Positions 46,203 to 54,442 of a stretch of 64,000 nucleotides of DNA are shown piece by piece. Origin of the DNA: Gammaproteobacteria bacterium (lineage in GTDB: Bacteria; Pseudomonadota; Gammaproteobacteria; Nevskiales; Nevskiaceae); the NCBI GenBank assembly GCA_026398815.1, contig JAPLSA010000014.1:124001-188000 (forward strand), given 5' to 3'. The first letter of the stretch is position 1. The number at the start of each line of letters is the position of its first letter. The position numbers were made by a program, and so were the translations under genes. Below the pieces are notes generated by a model that worked only from the letters and a program-made list of their open reading frames with translations, was not told where the DNA came from and made no database searches.

Positions 46203-46790
46203 ATGTACAAGAAACTGCTGCCTGTGTTGCTGATCGCCGCTATGACTGCCTGTGGGCCGGCACCGCAGCCGCCAGCCGACACCGCAGCGGAAGCGCCCGC
46301 CGCTGCGCCAGCCGAACCGGCAGCACCGGCTGCAGCGCCGGCGCCGGAACCGGTGGCTGAAGCGCCGGCACCGAAACCGAAGCCGAAACCGCGTCCGGCC
46401 GCTCCGGCACCGCAGGCGAATCTGTCACCGCCGCCGGCTCCGCCGGCCGTCCAGGTCTGCCAGGACTGCGGCACGATCACCGCCGTGCAGGATGAACGCG
46501 TGCAGGGCGAGGCCTCGGGCCTCGGTGCGCTGGGCGGCGCGGCGGCCGGTGGTGTTGCCGGTGCCCAGTTCGGCAAGAAGTCCGGCAAGGTGCTGGCCAC
46601 CATCGGCGGTGCGGTGCTCGGCGGCCTGGCCGGCCGCGAAGTCGAGAAGCGCGCTCGCGGCGAATGGGTGCACCACGTGACGGTGTCGATGGATGCCGGC
46701 GGCACGCGCACCATCACCGTGCCGCGCATGGATGGCCTTGGCGTCGGTTCGAAGGTCCGGGTGTCGAACGGCAACCTGATTCCGAACTGA
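46203..46790 (+). CDS. glycine-zipper lipoprotein with a proline/alanine-rich stalk
   Basis: A 195-residue envelope lipoprotein. The signal peptide ends at the lipobox AAMTAC (Cys17). Residues about 18-85 are Ala/Pro/Glu/Lys-rich low complexity, a likely spacer through the periplasm. Then comes QVCQDCGTI, and a glycine-zipper 2TM segment (GLGALGGAAAGGVAGAQFG, GGAVLGGLAGREVE) as in SlyB and the rickettsial 17-kDa antigen family. The C-terminal part is beta-rich. It is followed by a strong terminator, so it is a single-gene unit. Confidence 0.9.
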   Translation: MYKKLLPVLLIAAMTACGPAPQPPADTAAEAPAAAPAEPAAPAAAPAPEPVAEAPAPKPKPKPRPAAPAPQANLSPPPAPPAVQVCQDCGTITAVQDERVQGEASGLGALGGAAAGGVAGAQFGKKSGKVLATIGGAVLGGLAGREVEKRARGEWVHHVTVSMDAGGTRTITVPRMDGLGVGSKVRVSNGNLIPN

Positions 46791-46810
46791 TCCTCGCCGG
46801 TCGGCCCGAA

Positions 46811-46851
46811 GCCCGAGTCGCCGCGTCCAAACGCGGCGACTCGGGCTTTTT
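46811..46851 (+). terminator. rho-independent terminator of the glycine-zipper lipoprotein gene
   Basis: A perfect 15-bp stem (GCCCGAGTCGCCGCG with its complement) around a TCCAAA loop, followed by TTTTT at 46847-46851. Confidence 0.9.
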
Positions 46852-46859
46852 CGTGGCCG

Positions 46860-47060
46860 CAACCGCCGCTTGCCGGCAGTCATGAACCCGACTGTTCATG
46901 TTGCAGTGCAGGTCTAGGCGTCTCAGGAAAATGACGCTAGTCTCAGCCCCATCGAACACGCCGCCCAGGTGCGCGGTTCGGGTTTTCCGGCAACCGCCAC
47001 GGTCCGGACGATTTTTGGGGGGAGGGTTTGAAGCGGGGATCGCAAGATCTCCGCTTTTTT
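46860..47060 (+). ncRNA. candidate small transcript bounded by two terminators
   Basis: Between the lipoprotein terminator and a second plus-strand terminator (47032-47060) there is no credible ORF, yet that terminator needs a transcript. The segment contains short AT-biased stretches such as TTGCAG near 46900 and GACGCTAGTCTC near 46935 that could be promoter parts. A small RNA or leader remnant is possible. Length about 150-200 nt; no known family recognised. Confidence 0.3.
47032..47060 (+). terminator. rho-independent terminator without an assigned gene
   Basis: AGCGGGGATC-gcaa-GATCTCCGCT, a 10-bp stem with one G-T pair and GNRA-like loop, then TTTTT (47056-47060). It points along the plus strand. 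Confidence 0.75.
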
Positions 47061-47089
47061 GTTGGCCGCGCCGGCGGCGATGACCGCAA

Positions 47090-47827
47090 TCAGCGCGTCT
47101 TTTCTTCGGCGACGTTGACCACGGCAGCCACGAACTGGAACGGCTGGCCGCCCAGCAAGGCGCTCATCGCTTTCGGCAGATGACGCTTGTCGACCTGGAT
47201 CAGCGATACCTGGGCAAATCCCGGCGTCGCGCCGCCGGTGGCGCCCGCCCAGGTCTGCGCCATCGGGCCTTCGGCCGGCATCGTGGTGTCGATGCCCAGC
47301 GCCTGCAGCTGGGCACTTTCCGGCAGCAGCGCGCCTGCGCCGTCAACCAGGTCGGCGGTGGAGGCGCGGATGTCGATCCAGGTGTTGATGTCGTGGCGGA
47401 TGAACGGCGTCGCGGCGCGGCGGATCGCCGGCATCTTCAGCCCCAACCGCAACAGGCGGCCGACGCTGGCGGCCGGCTGGGCAAGGGTGTCCGGTCCGCT
47501 GATGGCGTCCTGCGCCTTGCGCGGCGCAGGCAGCGGCGTCAGGGCCGTCGCCAGATTGGCCTGCACGTGGGCGCGCAGGCGGAAGCGTCCGCCCTCGCCC
47601 AGTTCCTCGCTGAGCATTTCAAGCTTCAGTTTCAGCAGCGGCGCATCGGCCGTGAGGCCGGGCAGTTCGGCGCTCAGCGAAAACGAGTCCTGGCCAGCCA
47701 GATCCAGCGCCCGGCCGGCGAGGGTGTCGAGACGCTGGCCGAGCGTGCGGCGCAAGCGGTCGCGCAGGCGATTTATGATGGCAGGTGCCACGAACCGTGC
47801 TCTCTCAAGGGCTTGCTGAAGCGACAT
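47090..47827 (-). CDS. hypothetical protein
   Basis: A 245-residue protein, not recognised. The ATG at 47827 begins [30 protein letters not shown], an amphipathic helix; the middle holds beta-like segments ([22 protein letters not shown]), and the end reads [15 protein letters not shown]. There is no signal peptide or membrane segment. Its start codon is only six bases from the divergent acylphosphatase start, so either its promoter lies within that gene or the true start is further in. Codon use matches the host, which favours a real gene. Confidence 0.6.
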   Translation of the reverse strand: MSLQQALERARFVAPAIINRLRDRLRRTLGQRLDTLAGRALDLAGQDSFSLSAELPGLTADAPLLKLKLEMLSEELGEGGRFRLRAHVQANLATALTPLPAPRKAQDAISGPDTLAQPAASVGRLLRLGLKMPAIRRAATPFIRHDINTWIDIRASTADLVDGAGALLPESAQLQALGIDTTMPAEGPMAQTWAGATGGATPGFAQVSLIQVDKRHLPKAMSALLGGQPFQFVAAVVNVAEEKTR

Positions 47828-47833
47828 GTCGAC

Positions 47834-48112
47834 ATGCAGGAATCTTACCGCTTCGTCGTGACCGGCCGCGTCCAGGGCGTCGGCTTCCGGGTCGCCACCC
47901 GACGCAAGGCACAGGCGCTGGGCCTGTCGGGCTGGGTGCGCAACTGCACCGATGGTTCGGTGGAAGGGCTGGTGGCCGGACCCAGCCACGCCGCCGTCGT
48001 GAACCTGCGTGATTGGCTGCGGCGCGGCCCACCCGGGGCCAAGGTCGAGACGCTGGAATGGCAGGCGGTCGACGTGCCGGTGGATGCCGGCGGCTTCATT
48101 GTCCGGCGCTGA
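47834..48112 (+). CDS. acyP: acylphosphatase
   Basis: A 92-residue acylphosphatase, which hydrolyses carboxyl-phosphate bonds. The signature GRVQGVGFR with the catalytic Arg is at residues 12-20, and [14 protein letters not shown] holds the catalytic Asn near 37. Length is normal. A TATGAT -10-like box lies at 47774-47779, inside the opposing gene, about 55 bases before the ATG at 47834. It ends 32 bp before the convergent desaturase gene. Confidence 0.95.
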   Translation: MQESYRFVVTGRVQGVGFRVATRRKAQALGLSGWVRNCTDGSVEGLVAGPSHAAVVNLRDWLRRGPPGAKVETLEWQAVDVPVDAGGFIVRR

Positions 48113-48144
48113 TCAGCGGCAGCGCCGGACGCCGGGCACGATGA

Positions 48145-49131
48145 TCAGATGGTGATCGTGCGGCCGTAGATGAAGTCGAAGCTGAAGTCGCGGGTACCGA
48201 CGGCCTTGCCGTCGAGGTAGTCCGCCATGCGGGCGAGGCGGGCCGGGATCTTCATCAGCTTGTCCTGACATTCGCGGCCGGCTGCGGTCAGGCCGGTCAG
48301 CGAGCCGATCCCCCAGTGCGCCAGCAGCTCTTCGACGATCGCCTGGTAGTTGCGCGGGCCGTAGATCTCGGCACGGCGCACGACGTCCGACATGTGGTCG
48401 TAGCCGGGCATGTTGTGGCCGGGCATGGCCAGCGCCGGCATCACCTTGAGCAGCGAGTACAGCGCGTTGTCGGGATCGCGGGCGAGGATGCCGCCGAAGC
48501 AGGCGCGATAGAACGCGTAATGGCGCGATTCATCGCCGGCGACATGGGCGAGGATGCGCTGGATGCGCGGCTCGTACTTCGCGCAGACGCGCCCGGTGTT
48601 GGCATGGGCGACCTGGGTCGCCTTTTCCTGCATCGAGGTGTAGGCCAGCAGGCGGTATGGGTCCTGCTGCCAGTCCGGATTGAAGCCGGCCTCGATGTAG
48701 TGGTACTGCATCTTTTCCAGCGCGCCCATGTTGAAGATGCGGGCATCGCGGACGTAGTCGCGCATCGCGCAGCCGTGGCGGTCTTCCTCGGCCGTCCACA
48801 GGTTGTTCCAGGTGCTCCACGGCGATTCGTTGCCGAGGTGGGTGGCGATCAGACGGTGGAAATGCGGCAGCCCTTCCTCGGTCAGCAGGTTCAGCGCCAG
48901 CGCCACGCGGATGGTGTCCGGCAGGCCGCGGGCCGCTTCGCGCACCTGGGCAAGATCGGCCTCCGAGGCTTCCAGATCATGGGCGTCGGCCGACAGCAGT
49001 TCGTTCGGGAACCACAGCTTGCGGCGCGCGAGGTGATCTTCGGTCTGCTCGCGGACGAATCCCTGCAGATCGACCATGACGGCGATCTGGTCCGGCGTGC
49101 CGAAGGTGTGACGAGGCGCTGCGCTGCCCAT
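48145..49131 (-). CDS. acyl-ACP desaturase (soluble di-iron)
   Basis: A 328-residue member of the stearoyl-ACP desaturase family (FA_desaturase_2), which puts a double bond into ACP-bound fatty acids using a ferritin-like di-iron centre. The two iron motifs are EEDRHG (near 115) and DESRHY (near 202), and an extra Glu is expected in LTEEGLPHFH. It resembles actinobacterial DesA-type and plant enzymes; such genes occur in a minority of Gammaproteobacteria. A clear TATAAT lies upstream with an inverted repeat in the leader, so it is probably regulated by a fatty-acid-responsive repressor. Confidence 0.93.
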   Translation of the reverse strand: MGSAAPRHTFGTPDQIAVMVDLQGFVREQTEDHLARRKLWFPNELLSADAHDLEASEADLAQVREAARGLPDTIRVALALNLLTEEGLPHFHRLIATHLGNESPWSTWNNLWTAEEDRHGCAMRDYVRDARIFNMGALEKMQYHYIEAGFNPDWQQDPYRLLAYTSMQEKATQVAHANTGRVCAKYEPRIQRILAHVAGDESRHYAFYRACFGGILARDPDNALYSLLKVMPALAMPGHNMPGYDHMSDVVRRAEIYGPRNYQAIVEELLAHWGIGSLTGLTAAGRECQDKLMKIPARLARMADYLDGKAVGTRDFSFDFIYGRTITI

Positions 49132-49154
49132 GATGATGGACTCCAGTGAGACGG

Positions 49155-49202
49155 GTCACGGCGCTTACGGCACCGTGACGGGTGGAACTTCACTTGATTA
49201 TA
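49155..49202 (-). promoter_or_regulatory. promoter and candidate operator of the acyl-ACP desaturase gene
   Basis: On the minus strand a perfect TATAAT (49197-49202) lies about 66 bases ahead of the start. A weak TTGATC -35 would sit 19 bases upstream, within the folE terminator stem. Downstream of the -10, an inverted repeat GTCACGG...CCGTGAC (49155-49179) lies in the leader, positioned where a repressor could block transcription. Confidence 0.6.
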
Positions 49203-49213
49203 CGAACGAAGCG

Positions 49214-49238
49214 AAAAGCCGGATCAACGCGATCCGGC
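49214..49238 (-). terminator. rho-independent terminator of folE
   Basis: On the minus strand GCCGGATC-gcgtt-GATCCGGC (8-bp perfect stem), followed by TTTT (49214-49217). It begins nine bases after the folE stop and overlaps the -35 area of the desaturase promoter. Confidence 0.75.
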
Positions 49239-49246
49239 CGTCTCGC

Positions 49247-49789
49247 TCAGCCCCGGATCAGGGTCAGAAATTCCTGGCGGGTGCGCGGATCATCCCGGAA
49301 GCGACCGAGCATCATCGACGTGGTCATCGACGAGTTCTGCTTTTCGACACCGCGCATCATCGCGCACAAATGTTTCGCCTCGACGACAACCGCGACGCCC
49401 TTGGCGTCGGTCACTTCCTGCACGCAGTTGCCGATCTGCTGGGTCAGCTTTTCCTGGATCTGCAGGCGGCGGGCGAACATGTCGACGATGCGGGGGATCT
49501 TCGAAAGCCCGATCACCTTGCCGTTCGGCAGGTAGGCGACATGGGCGCGGCCGAGAAACGGCAGCAGATGGTGTTCGCACATCGAATACAGCTCGATGTC
49601 GCGGACGATGACCATCTCGTTGTTGGTGGTGGTGAAGACGGCGTCGTTGACCAGTTCGGCGAGATCCTGCCGGTAGCCCTGGGTCAGGAAGTCGAACGCC
49701 TTGGCGGCACGGTGCGGGGTACGCAGCAAGCCTTCGCGGTTGGGGTCTTCGCCGATGGCTTCGATGATGGCCTTGAAATGCTGTTCCAC
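49247..49789 (-). CDS. folE: GTP cyclohydrolase I
   Basis: A 180-residue FolE, first enzyme of tetrahydrofolate synthesis. Zinc ligands are in [10 protein letters not shown] and KHLCAMMRG, with the substrate motif [27 protein letters not shown]. The GTG at 49789 ([22 protein letters not shown]) gives a normal N-terminus; the same frame stays open far upstream, but that part is antisense to the ParB and YgjP-like genes and is not coding. SD is weak (GAGA), so an upstream start within 20 codons cannot be excluded. A terminator follows directly. Confidence 0.93.
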   Translation of the reverse strand: MEQHFKAIIEAIGEDPNREGLLRTPHRAAKAFDFLTQGYRQDLAELVNDAVFTTTNNEMVIVRDIELYSMCEHHLLPFLGRAHVAYLPNGKVIGLSKIPRIVDMFARRLQIQEKLTQQIGNCVQEVTDAKGVAVVVEAKHLCAMMRGVEKQNSSMTTSMMLGRFRDDPRTRQEFLTLIRG

Positions 49790-49960
49790 GATTGCGGTTT
49801 CTCGTTTTGAAAGGAACTGTGGAACGGGCTCGGCGCACGCGGGGCATGCGTCTCGAAAGGCCGGGTCCGGTACAGCGATGCGCGGTGTGGCCGGGATGGC
49901 CGTCGCGCTTTGGTGGTTCAATACCGGGATTATCCCACAGCCCTCAAGCCCCCACGGCGC

Positions 49961-50758
49961 ATGGCTTCCGGCGACACCGTCCGACAGATTCCACTCGACC
50001 TGATCCGCCCCGGCTCGACCCAGGCGCGGCGACGCTTTGCCGCCGATGCGCTGCGCGAGCTGTCGGAGTCGATCCGCGAGAGCGGCATCATCCAGCCGCT
50101 GGTGCTGCGTTCGATCGGCAGCGGCCCGCGCCGCGAATACGAGCTGCTGGCGGGCGAACGCCGCTGGCGCGCTGCGCAGCTGGCCGGGCTGCACGAGGTG
50201 CCGGCGCTGATCCGCGACGATCTCGACGAGGCCGAAGCCCGCGTGCTGGGGCTGATCGAGAACCTGCAGCGCGAGTCGCTGTCGCCGATCGAGACCGCCG
50301 AGGGCCTGCGCAAGCTTGGCGATGCCCATGCGCTGACCCATGAGGCGATCGGCCTGCGGATCGGCAAGTCGCGCGCCTACGTGACCAACTTCCTGCGCCT
50401 GCTGGCGCTGTGTCCGCAGGTGCAGACGCTGCTCGACGACGGCGCGATCAGCCTCGGACACGCCAAAGTGCTGGCCGGCCTGGCGGTCAGCCAGCAGCTG
50501 CGCTGGGCCGATGTCTGCGTGCGCGAACGGCTCAGCGTGCGGGCGCTGGAACGACGGCTGGCCGGCAATGGCCATCTGGCCGCAACGCCGGCCAAGCCGG
50601 ACGACTGGCAGAAGCTGGCCGGACGGCTGTCCGACCATCTCGGCTATCCGACCGTGTTCAAGCCCGGCGGCGGCGGCGCCGGCGAACTGCGCGTGAAGTT
50701 CCACGATCTCGACGAGCTCGACGGCCTGCTGGCGCGCATCGGCTATCGCGAAAGCTGA
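49961..50758 (+). CDS. ParB-family DNA-binding protein (no ParA neighbour)
   Basis: A 265-residue protein with the N-terminal ParB/Srx nuclease-like domain ([35 protein letters not shown] with the CTP-binding GERR patch) and the central helix-turn-helix ([24 protein letters not shown]). The C-terminal dimerisation part is short. No parA gene is adjacent, so this is not the main chromosome partition locus; it may be a Noc-like or orphan ParB. It is divergent from folE. Confidence 0.9.
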   Translation: MASGDTVRQIPLDLIRPGSTQARRRFAADALRELSESIRESGIIQPLVLRSIGSGPRREYELLAGERRWRAAQLAGLHEVPALIRDDLDEAEARVLGLIENLQRESLSPIETAEGLRKLGDAHALTHEAIGLRIGKSRAYVTNFLRLLALCPQVQTLLDDGAISLGHAKVLAGLAVSQQLRWADVCVRERLSVRALERRLAGNGHLAATPAKPDDWQKLAGRLSDHLGYPTVFKPGGGGAGELRVKFHDLDELDGLLARIGYRES

Positions 50759-50815
50759 TCCGTCTGCCTGCCGGGCCGGGCCAGCGGCGGCGAGCGCGGC
50801 GCAGACTGCGGCGCA

Positions 50816-50821
50816 TACAAT
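50816..50821 (+). promoter_or_regulatory. candidate -10 box upstream of the YgjP-like gene
   Basis: TACAAT within GCGCATACAATCCGGCC, 49 bases before the start at 50870; same style as the box ahead of prfC. No clear -35. Confidence 0.4.
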
Positions 50822-50869
50822 CCGGCCGCACGCCCGTACCCGCCGACATGACCGCGATCCAACACTTCC

Positions 50870-51652
50870 ATGGCTGACCTGCTCGGGCCCTTTGCGCCGC
50901 TGCAGCTGACCGAGCGGATCAGCGCGCGGGCCAGCAACATCCGCATCGAAGTGCGCCCGGACGGCAATGTGCTGCTGGTGATCCCGAAGCGGGTGCCGCG
51001 CGCCACCGCGCACGCGTTCCTGAAGAGCCGCGAGGACTGGATCCGGCAGAAGCTGGTAGAGCTGAAATCGCGCGCGGCGAAGGTGCCGGCGCGGCGGCCG
51101 CTCCGCTGGGATGGCAGCGACACCATCCACCTGCGCGGCCGCGAGCTGCAGCTTCGCGTGGTGCTGGCCCGGATCGCGCGACCGATGCTGCGCATCGGCG
51201 ACGAGCTTCAGCTGTACTGCACGGCGCAGGACCTGGTCCGCCCCGAGCTGCTGGCCAGCACGCTGCGCGCCGGTATCGCCAAGCTGGCGCGCCATGACGC
51301 CAGGCTGCTGCTCGACGCCGAAAGCGCGCGGCTCGGCGTCAGCTACCAGGGCCCGCGCATCGCCGATCAGAAATCGCTGTGGGGCAGCTGCACGCCGGAC
51401 GGCCTGATCAGTCTCAACTGGCGGCTGGTGATGGCCCCGCCCGAAGCGCTGCGCTACGTGGTGGTTCACGAGCTGTGCCACCGCCGGCATCTGGATCACT
51501 CGCCGCGCTTCTGGCGGCTGGTCGAAAGGCAGATGGCCGATCACGCGCGCTGGCGCGGCTGGCTGCGCGAGCACGGCGCGGCACTGCATGCGGTGCTGCC
51601 GAAAGCCGGCGCCGAACCGCCACCGGCCGGCCTGTTCGACGGCGCGCTGTAG
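50870..51652 (+). CDS. YgjP-like (DUF45) zinc metallopeptidase
   Basis: A 260-residue protein of the DUF45/YgjP family. The zinc-binding motif [16 protein letters not shown] (HExxH with a third His) is near residue 200-216, preceded by the family hallmark [12 protein letters not shown]. The N-terminal half is beta-rich. Relation to WLM/SprT-like proteases suggests peptidase activity, but E. coli YgjP has no well-established substrate. No signal peptide, so it is cytoplasmic. Confidence 0.92.
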   Translation: MADLLGPFAPLQLTERISARASNIRIEVRPDGNVLLVIPKRVPRATAHAFLKSREDWIRQKLVELKSRAAKVPARRPLRWDGSDTIHLRGRELQLRVVLARIARPMLRIGDELQLYCTAQDLVRPELLASTLRAGIAKLARHDARLLLDAESARLGVSYQGPRIADQKSLWGSCTPDGLISLNWRLVMAPPEALRYVVVHELCHRRHLDHSPRFWRLVERQMADHARWRGWLREHGAALHAVLPKAGAEPPPAGLFDGAL

Positions 51653-51726
51653 GGTCGTTGCTGCCGCGGTTGTCTCCGCTTCCCCTGCGCGCTACTGTCG
51701 GTTCAAGCGAGGGGGAGAACATAAAA

Positions 51727-52128
51727 ATGGCAACACTGGATTCGGTCAAGGTCCGCGACTACATGACGACCAAGCTCGTCACCTTCCATCCGGACATGGA
51801 AGTGATGCACGCGGTGCACACGCTGGTCGAGAAGGGCATTTCCGGTGCGCCGGTGGTCGATGCCAAAGGCAACCTGGTTGGCATCCTGTCGCAGCGTGAT
51901 TGCCTGGAAGTGGCGCTGACCGCCGCCCAGGACACCTGCATCGCCGGCCCGGTCGCGCAGTACATGAGCGAAAAGCCGAAGACCGTCGATCCCGACACCA
52001 ACCTCACGCAGCTGGCCACGATGTTCACCACCGCGCCGTTCCGGCGTTATCCGGTGATCGAGAACGGTCAGCTGGTCGGCCAGATCTCGCGTTCCGACGT
52101 GCTGCGCGCGATCAGCCAGATGTGCTGA
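51727..52128 (+). CDS. CBS-domain protein
   Basis: A 133-residue protein made of two CBS motifs ([37 protein letters not shown] and [37 protein letters not shown]), a Bateman module that binds adenine nucleotides. No effector domain is attached, so it probably regulates a partner or senses energy state. The ATG at 51727 has an SD (GAGGGGGAG) nine or more bases upstream. Its last codons overlap the end of mnmG on the other strand by 17 bp. Confidence 0.92.
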   Translation: MATLDSVKVRDYMTTKLVTFHPDMEVMHAVHTLVEKGISGAPVVDAKGNLVGILSQRDCLEVALTAAQDTCIAGPVAQYMSEKPKTVDPDTNLTQLATMFTTAPFRRYPVIENGQLVGQISRSDVLRAISQMC

Positions 52129-54028
52129 ACGCCGCCCCGGCTGCAGCGCTCCGGCGCAGCAGCCCCTGGCGCTTCAGGTGCACCAGCAGCAGTGACACCG
52201 CCGCCGGCGTGACACCGGAAATGCGGCCGGCCTGGGCAACGGTCTGCGGACGATGGGCGGCCAGCTTCTGGCGCACTTCGTTCGACAGCCCAAGCACGGC
52301 CGCGTAATCGAGATCGACCGGCACCGGCGCATCCTCGTAGCGCGCCGCGCGCTCGATCTCCACCTGCTGGCGTTCGATGTAGCCGGCGTACTTGACGCGG
52401 ATCTCCACCTGCTCGGCCACCGCGTCGTCGAGGCCGACATCCATCAGCCCGAGCCGCTTCAGCGCGGCAACGCTGCCCTCCGGGCGGCGCAGCAGTTCCA
52501 GCGCCGACGCGCCGTTGTCGGTCGGCGCCGGACCGAACACCTCGACCATCTCGCGCGCCGCCAGCTGCCCGGGCTTCAGCCAGGTGGCCGACAGCCGCGC
52601 ACTTTCGCCATCGATGGCATCGCGCTTCTTCTGGAACGCCTGCCAGCGCTGATCGTCGACCAGGTTCATCTCGCGGCCGACCGGCGTCAGCCGCAGGTCG
52701 GCGTTGTCTTCCCGAAGCAGCAGGCGATGCTCGGCCCGCGAGGTGAACATGCGGTAGGGCTCGGCCGTGCCGCGGGTGATCAGGTCATCGACCAGCACGC
52801 CGATGTAGGCCTCGTGGCGGGCCGGGCACCACGGTGCTTCGTCGCGCGCCTTGCGGGCGGCGTTCAGGCCAGCCAGCAGGCCCTGGGCCGCCGCTTCCTC
52901 GTAACCGGTCGTGCCGTTGATCTGGCCGGCGAAGAACAGGCCGTCGATGACCTTGGTCTCCAGGCTCGACCGTAGGTCGCGCGGATCGAAGTAGTCGTAC
53001 TCGATCGCATAGCCAGGCCGCGTGATGTGGGCGCGCTCGAAACCCTTGATCGAATGCACCAGCGCTTCCTGGATGTCGTAAGGCAGCGAGGTGGAAATGC
53101 CGTTCGGGTAGATCTCGTGGGTGTTCAGGCCTTCCGGCTCGATGAACACCTGGTGCGAGGTCTTGGCCGCGAAACGGTTGACCTTGTCCTCCACGCTCGG
53201 GCAATAGCGCGGCCCGGTGCCTTCGATGACGCCGGTGAACATCGGGCTGCGATCGAAGCCGCTGCGGATGATCTCGTGGGTGCGCTCGTTGGTGTGCGTG
53301 ATCCAGCACGACACCTGCGGCGGATGTTCTTCGACCGTGCCGAGGAATGAGAACACCGGTGTCGGCGTGTCGCCCGGCTGCTCGATCAGGCCCTCGTAGT
53401 TGATCGTCCGGCCGTCGATGCGCGGCGGCGTGCCGGTCTTGAGTCTTCCGACCCGCAGCGGCAGTTCGCGCAGCCGCGCCGCCAGCGCGTTGCTCGGGGC
53501 ATCGCCGGCGCGGCCGCCCTGATGATGGGCAAGACCGACGTGAATCTTGCCGGCCAGGAAGGTGCCGGCGGTCAGCACCACGGCGCGCGCGGTGAAGCGC
53601 AAGCCGGCGCGCGTGACCACGCCGCGCACGGCACTGCCTTCGATGATCAGATCATCGACTTCCTGCTGGAACAGCTTCAGGTTCGGCTGGTTTTCCAGCA
53701 GCGTGCGGACCGCAGCGCGGTACAGCATGCGATCGGCCTGGGCGCGGGTGGCGCGCACGGCCGGACCCTTCGAGGCATTGAGAATGCGGAACTGGATGCC
53801 GGCACGATCGGCAGCCCGCGCCATCGCGCCGCCGAGCGCATCGATCTCGCGCACCAGATGGCCTTTGCCGATGCCGCCGATCGCCGGGTTGCAGGACATC
53901 GCGCCGAGCGTCTCGATGTTCTGGCTGACCAGCAGGGTACGGGCGCCGCTGCGGGCTGACGCCAGCGCGGCTTCGGTGCCGGCATGACCGCCACCGATGA
54001 CGATGACATCGAACTGATTCTGGGACAT
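52112..54028 (-). CDS. mnmG: tRNA uridine-5-carboxymethylaminomethyl modification enzyme, FAD subunit
   Basis: A 638-residue MnmG (GidA) that, with MnmE, modifies the wobble uridine of certain tRNAs. The FAD motif [16 protein letters not shown] is at residues 7-22, [22 protein letters not shown] near 47-68, and the C-terminal helical domain ([33 protein letters not shown]) is complete. The ATG at 54028 (MSQNQFDV) is preferred to one at 54040. mnmE and rsmG are not next to it here. The end overlaps the CBS gene by 17 bp in convergent orientation. Confidence 0.98.
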   Translation of the reverse strand: MSQNQFDVIVIGGGHAGTEAALASARSGARTLLVSQNIETLGAMSCNPAIGGIGKGHLVREIDALGGAMARAADRAGIQFRILNASKGPAVRATRAQADRMLYRAAVRTLLENQPNLKLFQQEVDDLIIEGSAVRGVVTRAGLRFTARAVVLTAGTFLAGKIHVGLAHHQGGRAGDAPSNALAARLRELPLRVGRLKTGTPPRIDGRTINYEGLIEQPGDTPTPVFSFLGTVEEHPPQVSCWITHTNERTHEIIRSGFDRSPMFTGVIEGTGPRYCPSVEDKVNRFAAKTSHQVFIEPEGLNTHEIYPNGISTSLPYDIQEALVHSIKGFERAHITRPGYAIEYDYFDPRDLRSSLETKVIDGLFFAGQINGTTGYEEAAAQGLLAGLNAARKARDEAPWCPARHEAYIGVLVDDLITRGTAEPYRMFTSRAEHRLLLREDNADLRLTPVGREMNLVDDQRWQAFQKKRDAIDGESARLSATWLKPGQLAAREMVEVFGPAPTDNGASALELLRRPEGSVAALKRLGLMDVGLDDAVAEQVEIRVKYAGYIERQQVEIERAARYEDAPVPVDLDYAAVLGLSNEVRQKLAAHRPQTVAQAGRISGVTPAAVSLLLVHLKRQGLLRRSAAAGAAFSTSG

Positions 54029-54096
54029 GACGACAACCACTCGACGAACTGCGCCCCTTGCGCGGGGCGAATTCTACGCCCCGCGTTCGCGCCAGC

Positions 54097-54420
54097 TCAG
54101 AACCGGATGCGCCCGGTCAGCATGTCCCTGAACATCACGAAATCGCCCGCCAGGCTGTAGAACGGCGCCTTGAAGGTCGCCGGGCGATTCTTCTCGATGA
54201 AGAAATGCGCGACCCAGGCGAAGCCGTAGCCGAATAGCGGCATGAACCAGAGCGCCGCGTAGCGGCCGGTGACCACAGCGTAGATCGCGGTCAGGATCAC
54301 CAGGCTGGTGCCGACGAAATGCAGCCGCCGGCAGGTCCGGTTGGCGTGCTCGCCGAGGTAGTACGGATAGAACTCGCGGAAGCTCGCCGTGGGCGGCGCA
54401 CCGGCATCGGCCTTGCTCAT
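54097..54420 (-). CDS. Mpo1-like (DUF962) membrane protein
   Basis: A 107-residue protein with the family pattern FREFYPYYLGEHANRTCRRLHFVGT, two or three hydrophobic segments (VILTAIYAVVTG, ALWFMPLFGYGFAWVAHF) and the FFIEKNRPATF motif. Yeast Mpo1 is an iron-dependent dioxygenase of 2-hydroxy fatty acids; bacterial members are mostly uncharacterised. The conserved His residues (EHANR, LHF, AHFF) are present. It lies 22 bp after the old yellow enzyme gene on the same strand. Confidence 0.9.
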   Translation of the reverse strand: MSKADAGAPPTASFREFYPYYLGEHANRTCRRLHFVGTSLVILTAIYAVVTGRYAALWFMPLFGYGFAWVAHFFIEKNRPATFKAPFYSLAGDFVMFRDMLTGRIRF

Positions 54421-54442
54421 CGCATCGCGCTCCTTGAACGGT

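Noticed and set aside
46898-47083. A 61-codon ORF between two terminators
   Set aside because: Arg/Pro-rich, no SD, and it runs through the terminator hairpin; unlikely to be coding.
49790-51589. Long in-frame extension upstream of folE on the minus strand
   Set aside because: It is antisense to the ParB-like and YgjP-like genes. FolE family similarity begins near 49789.
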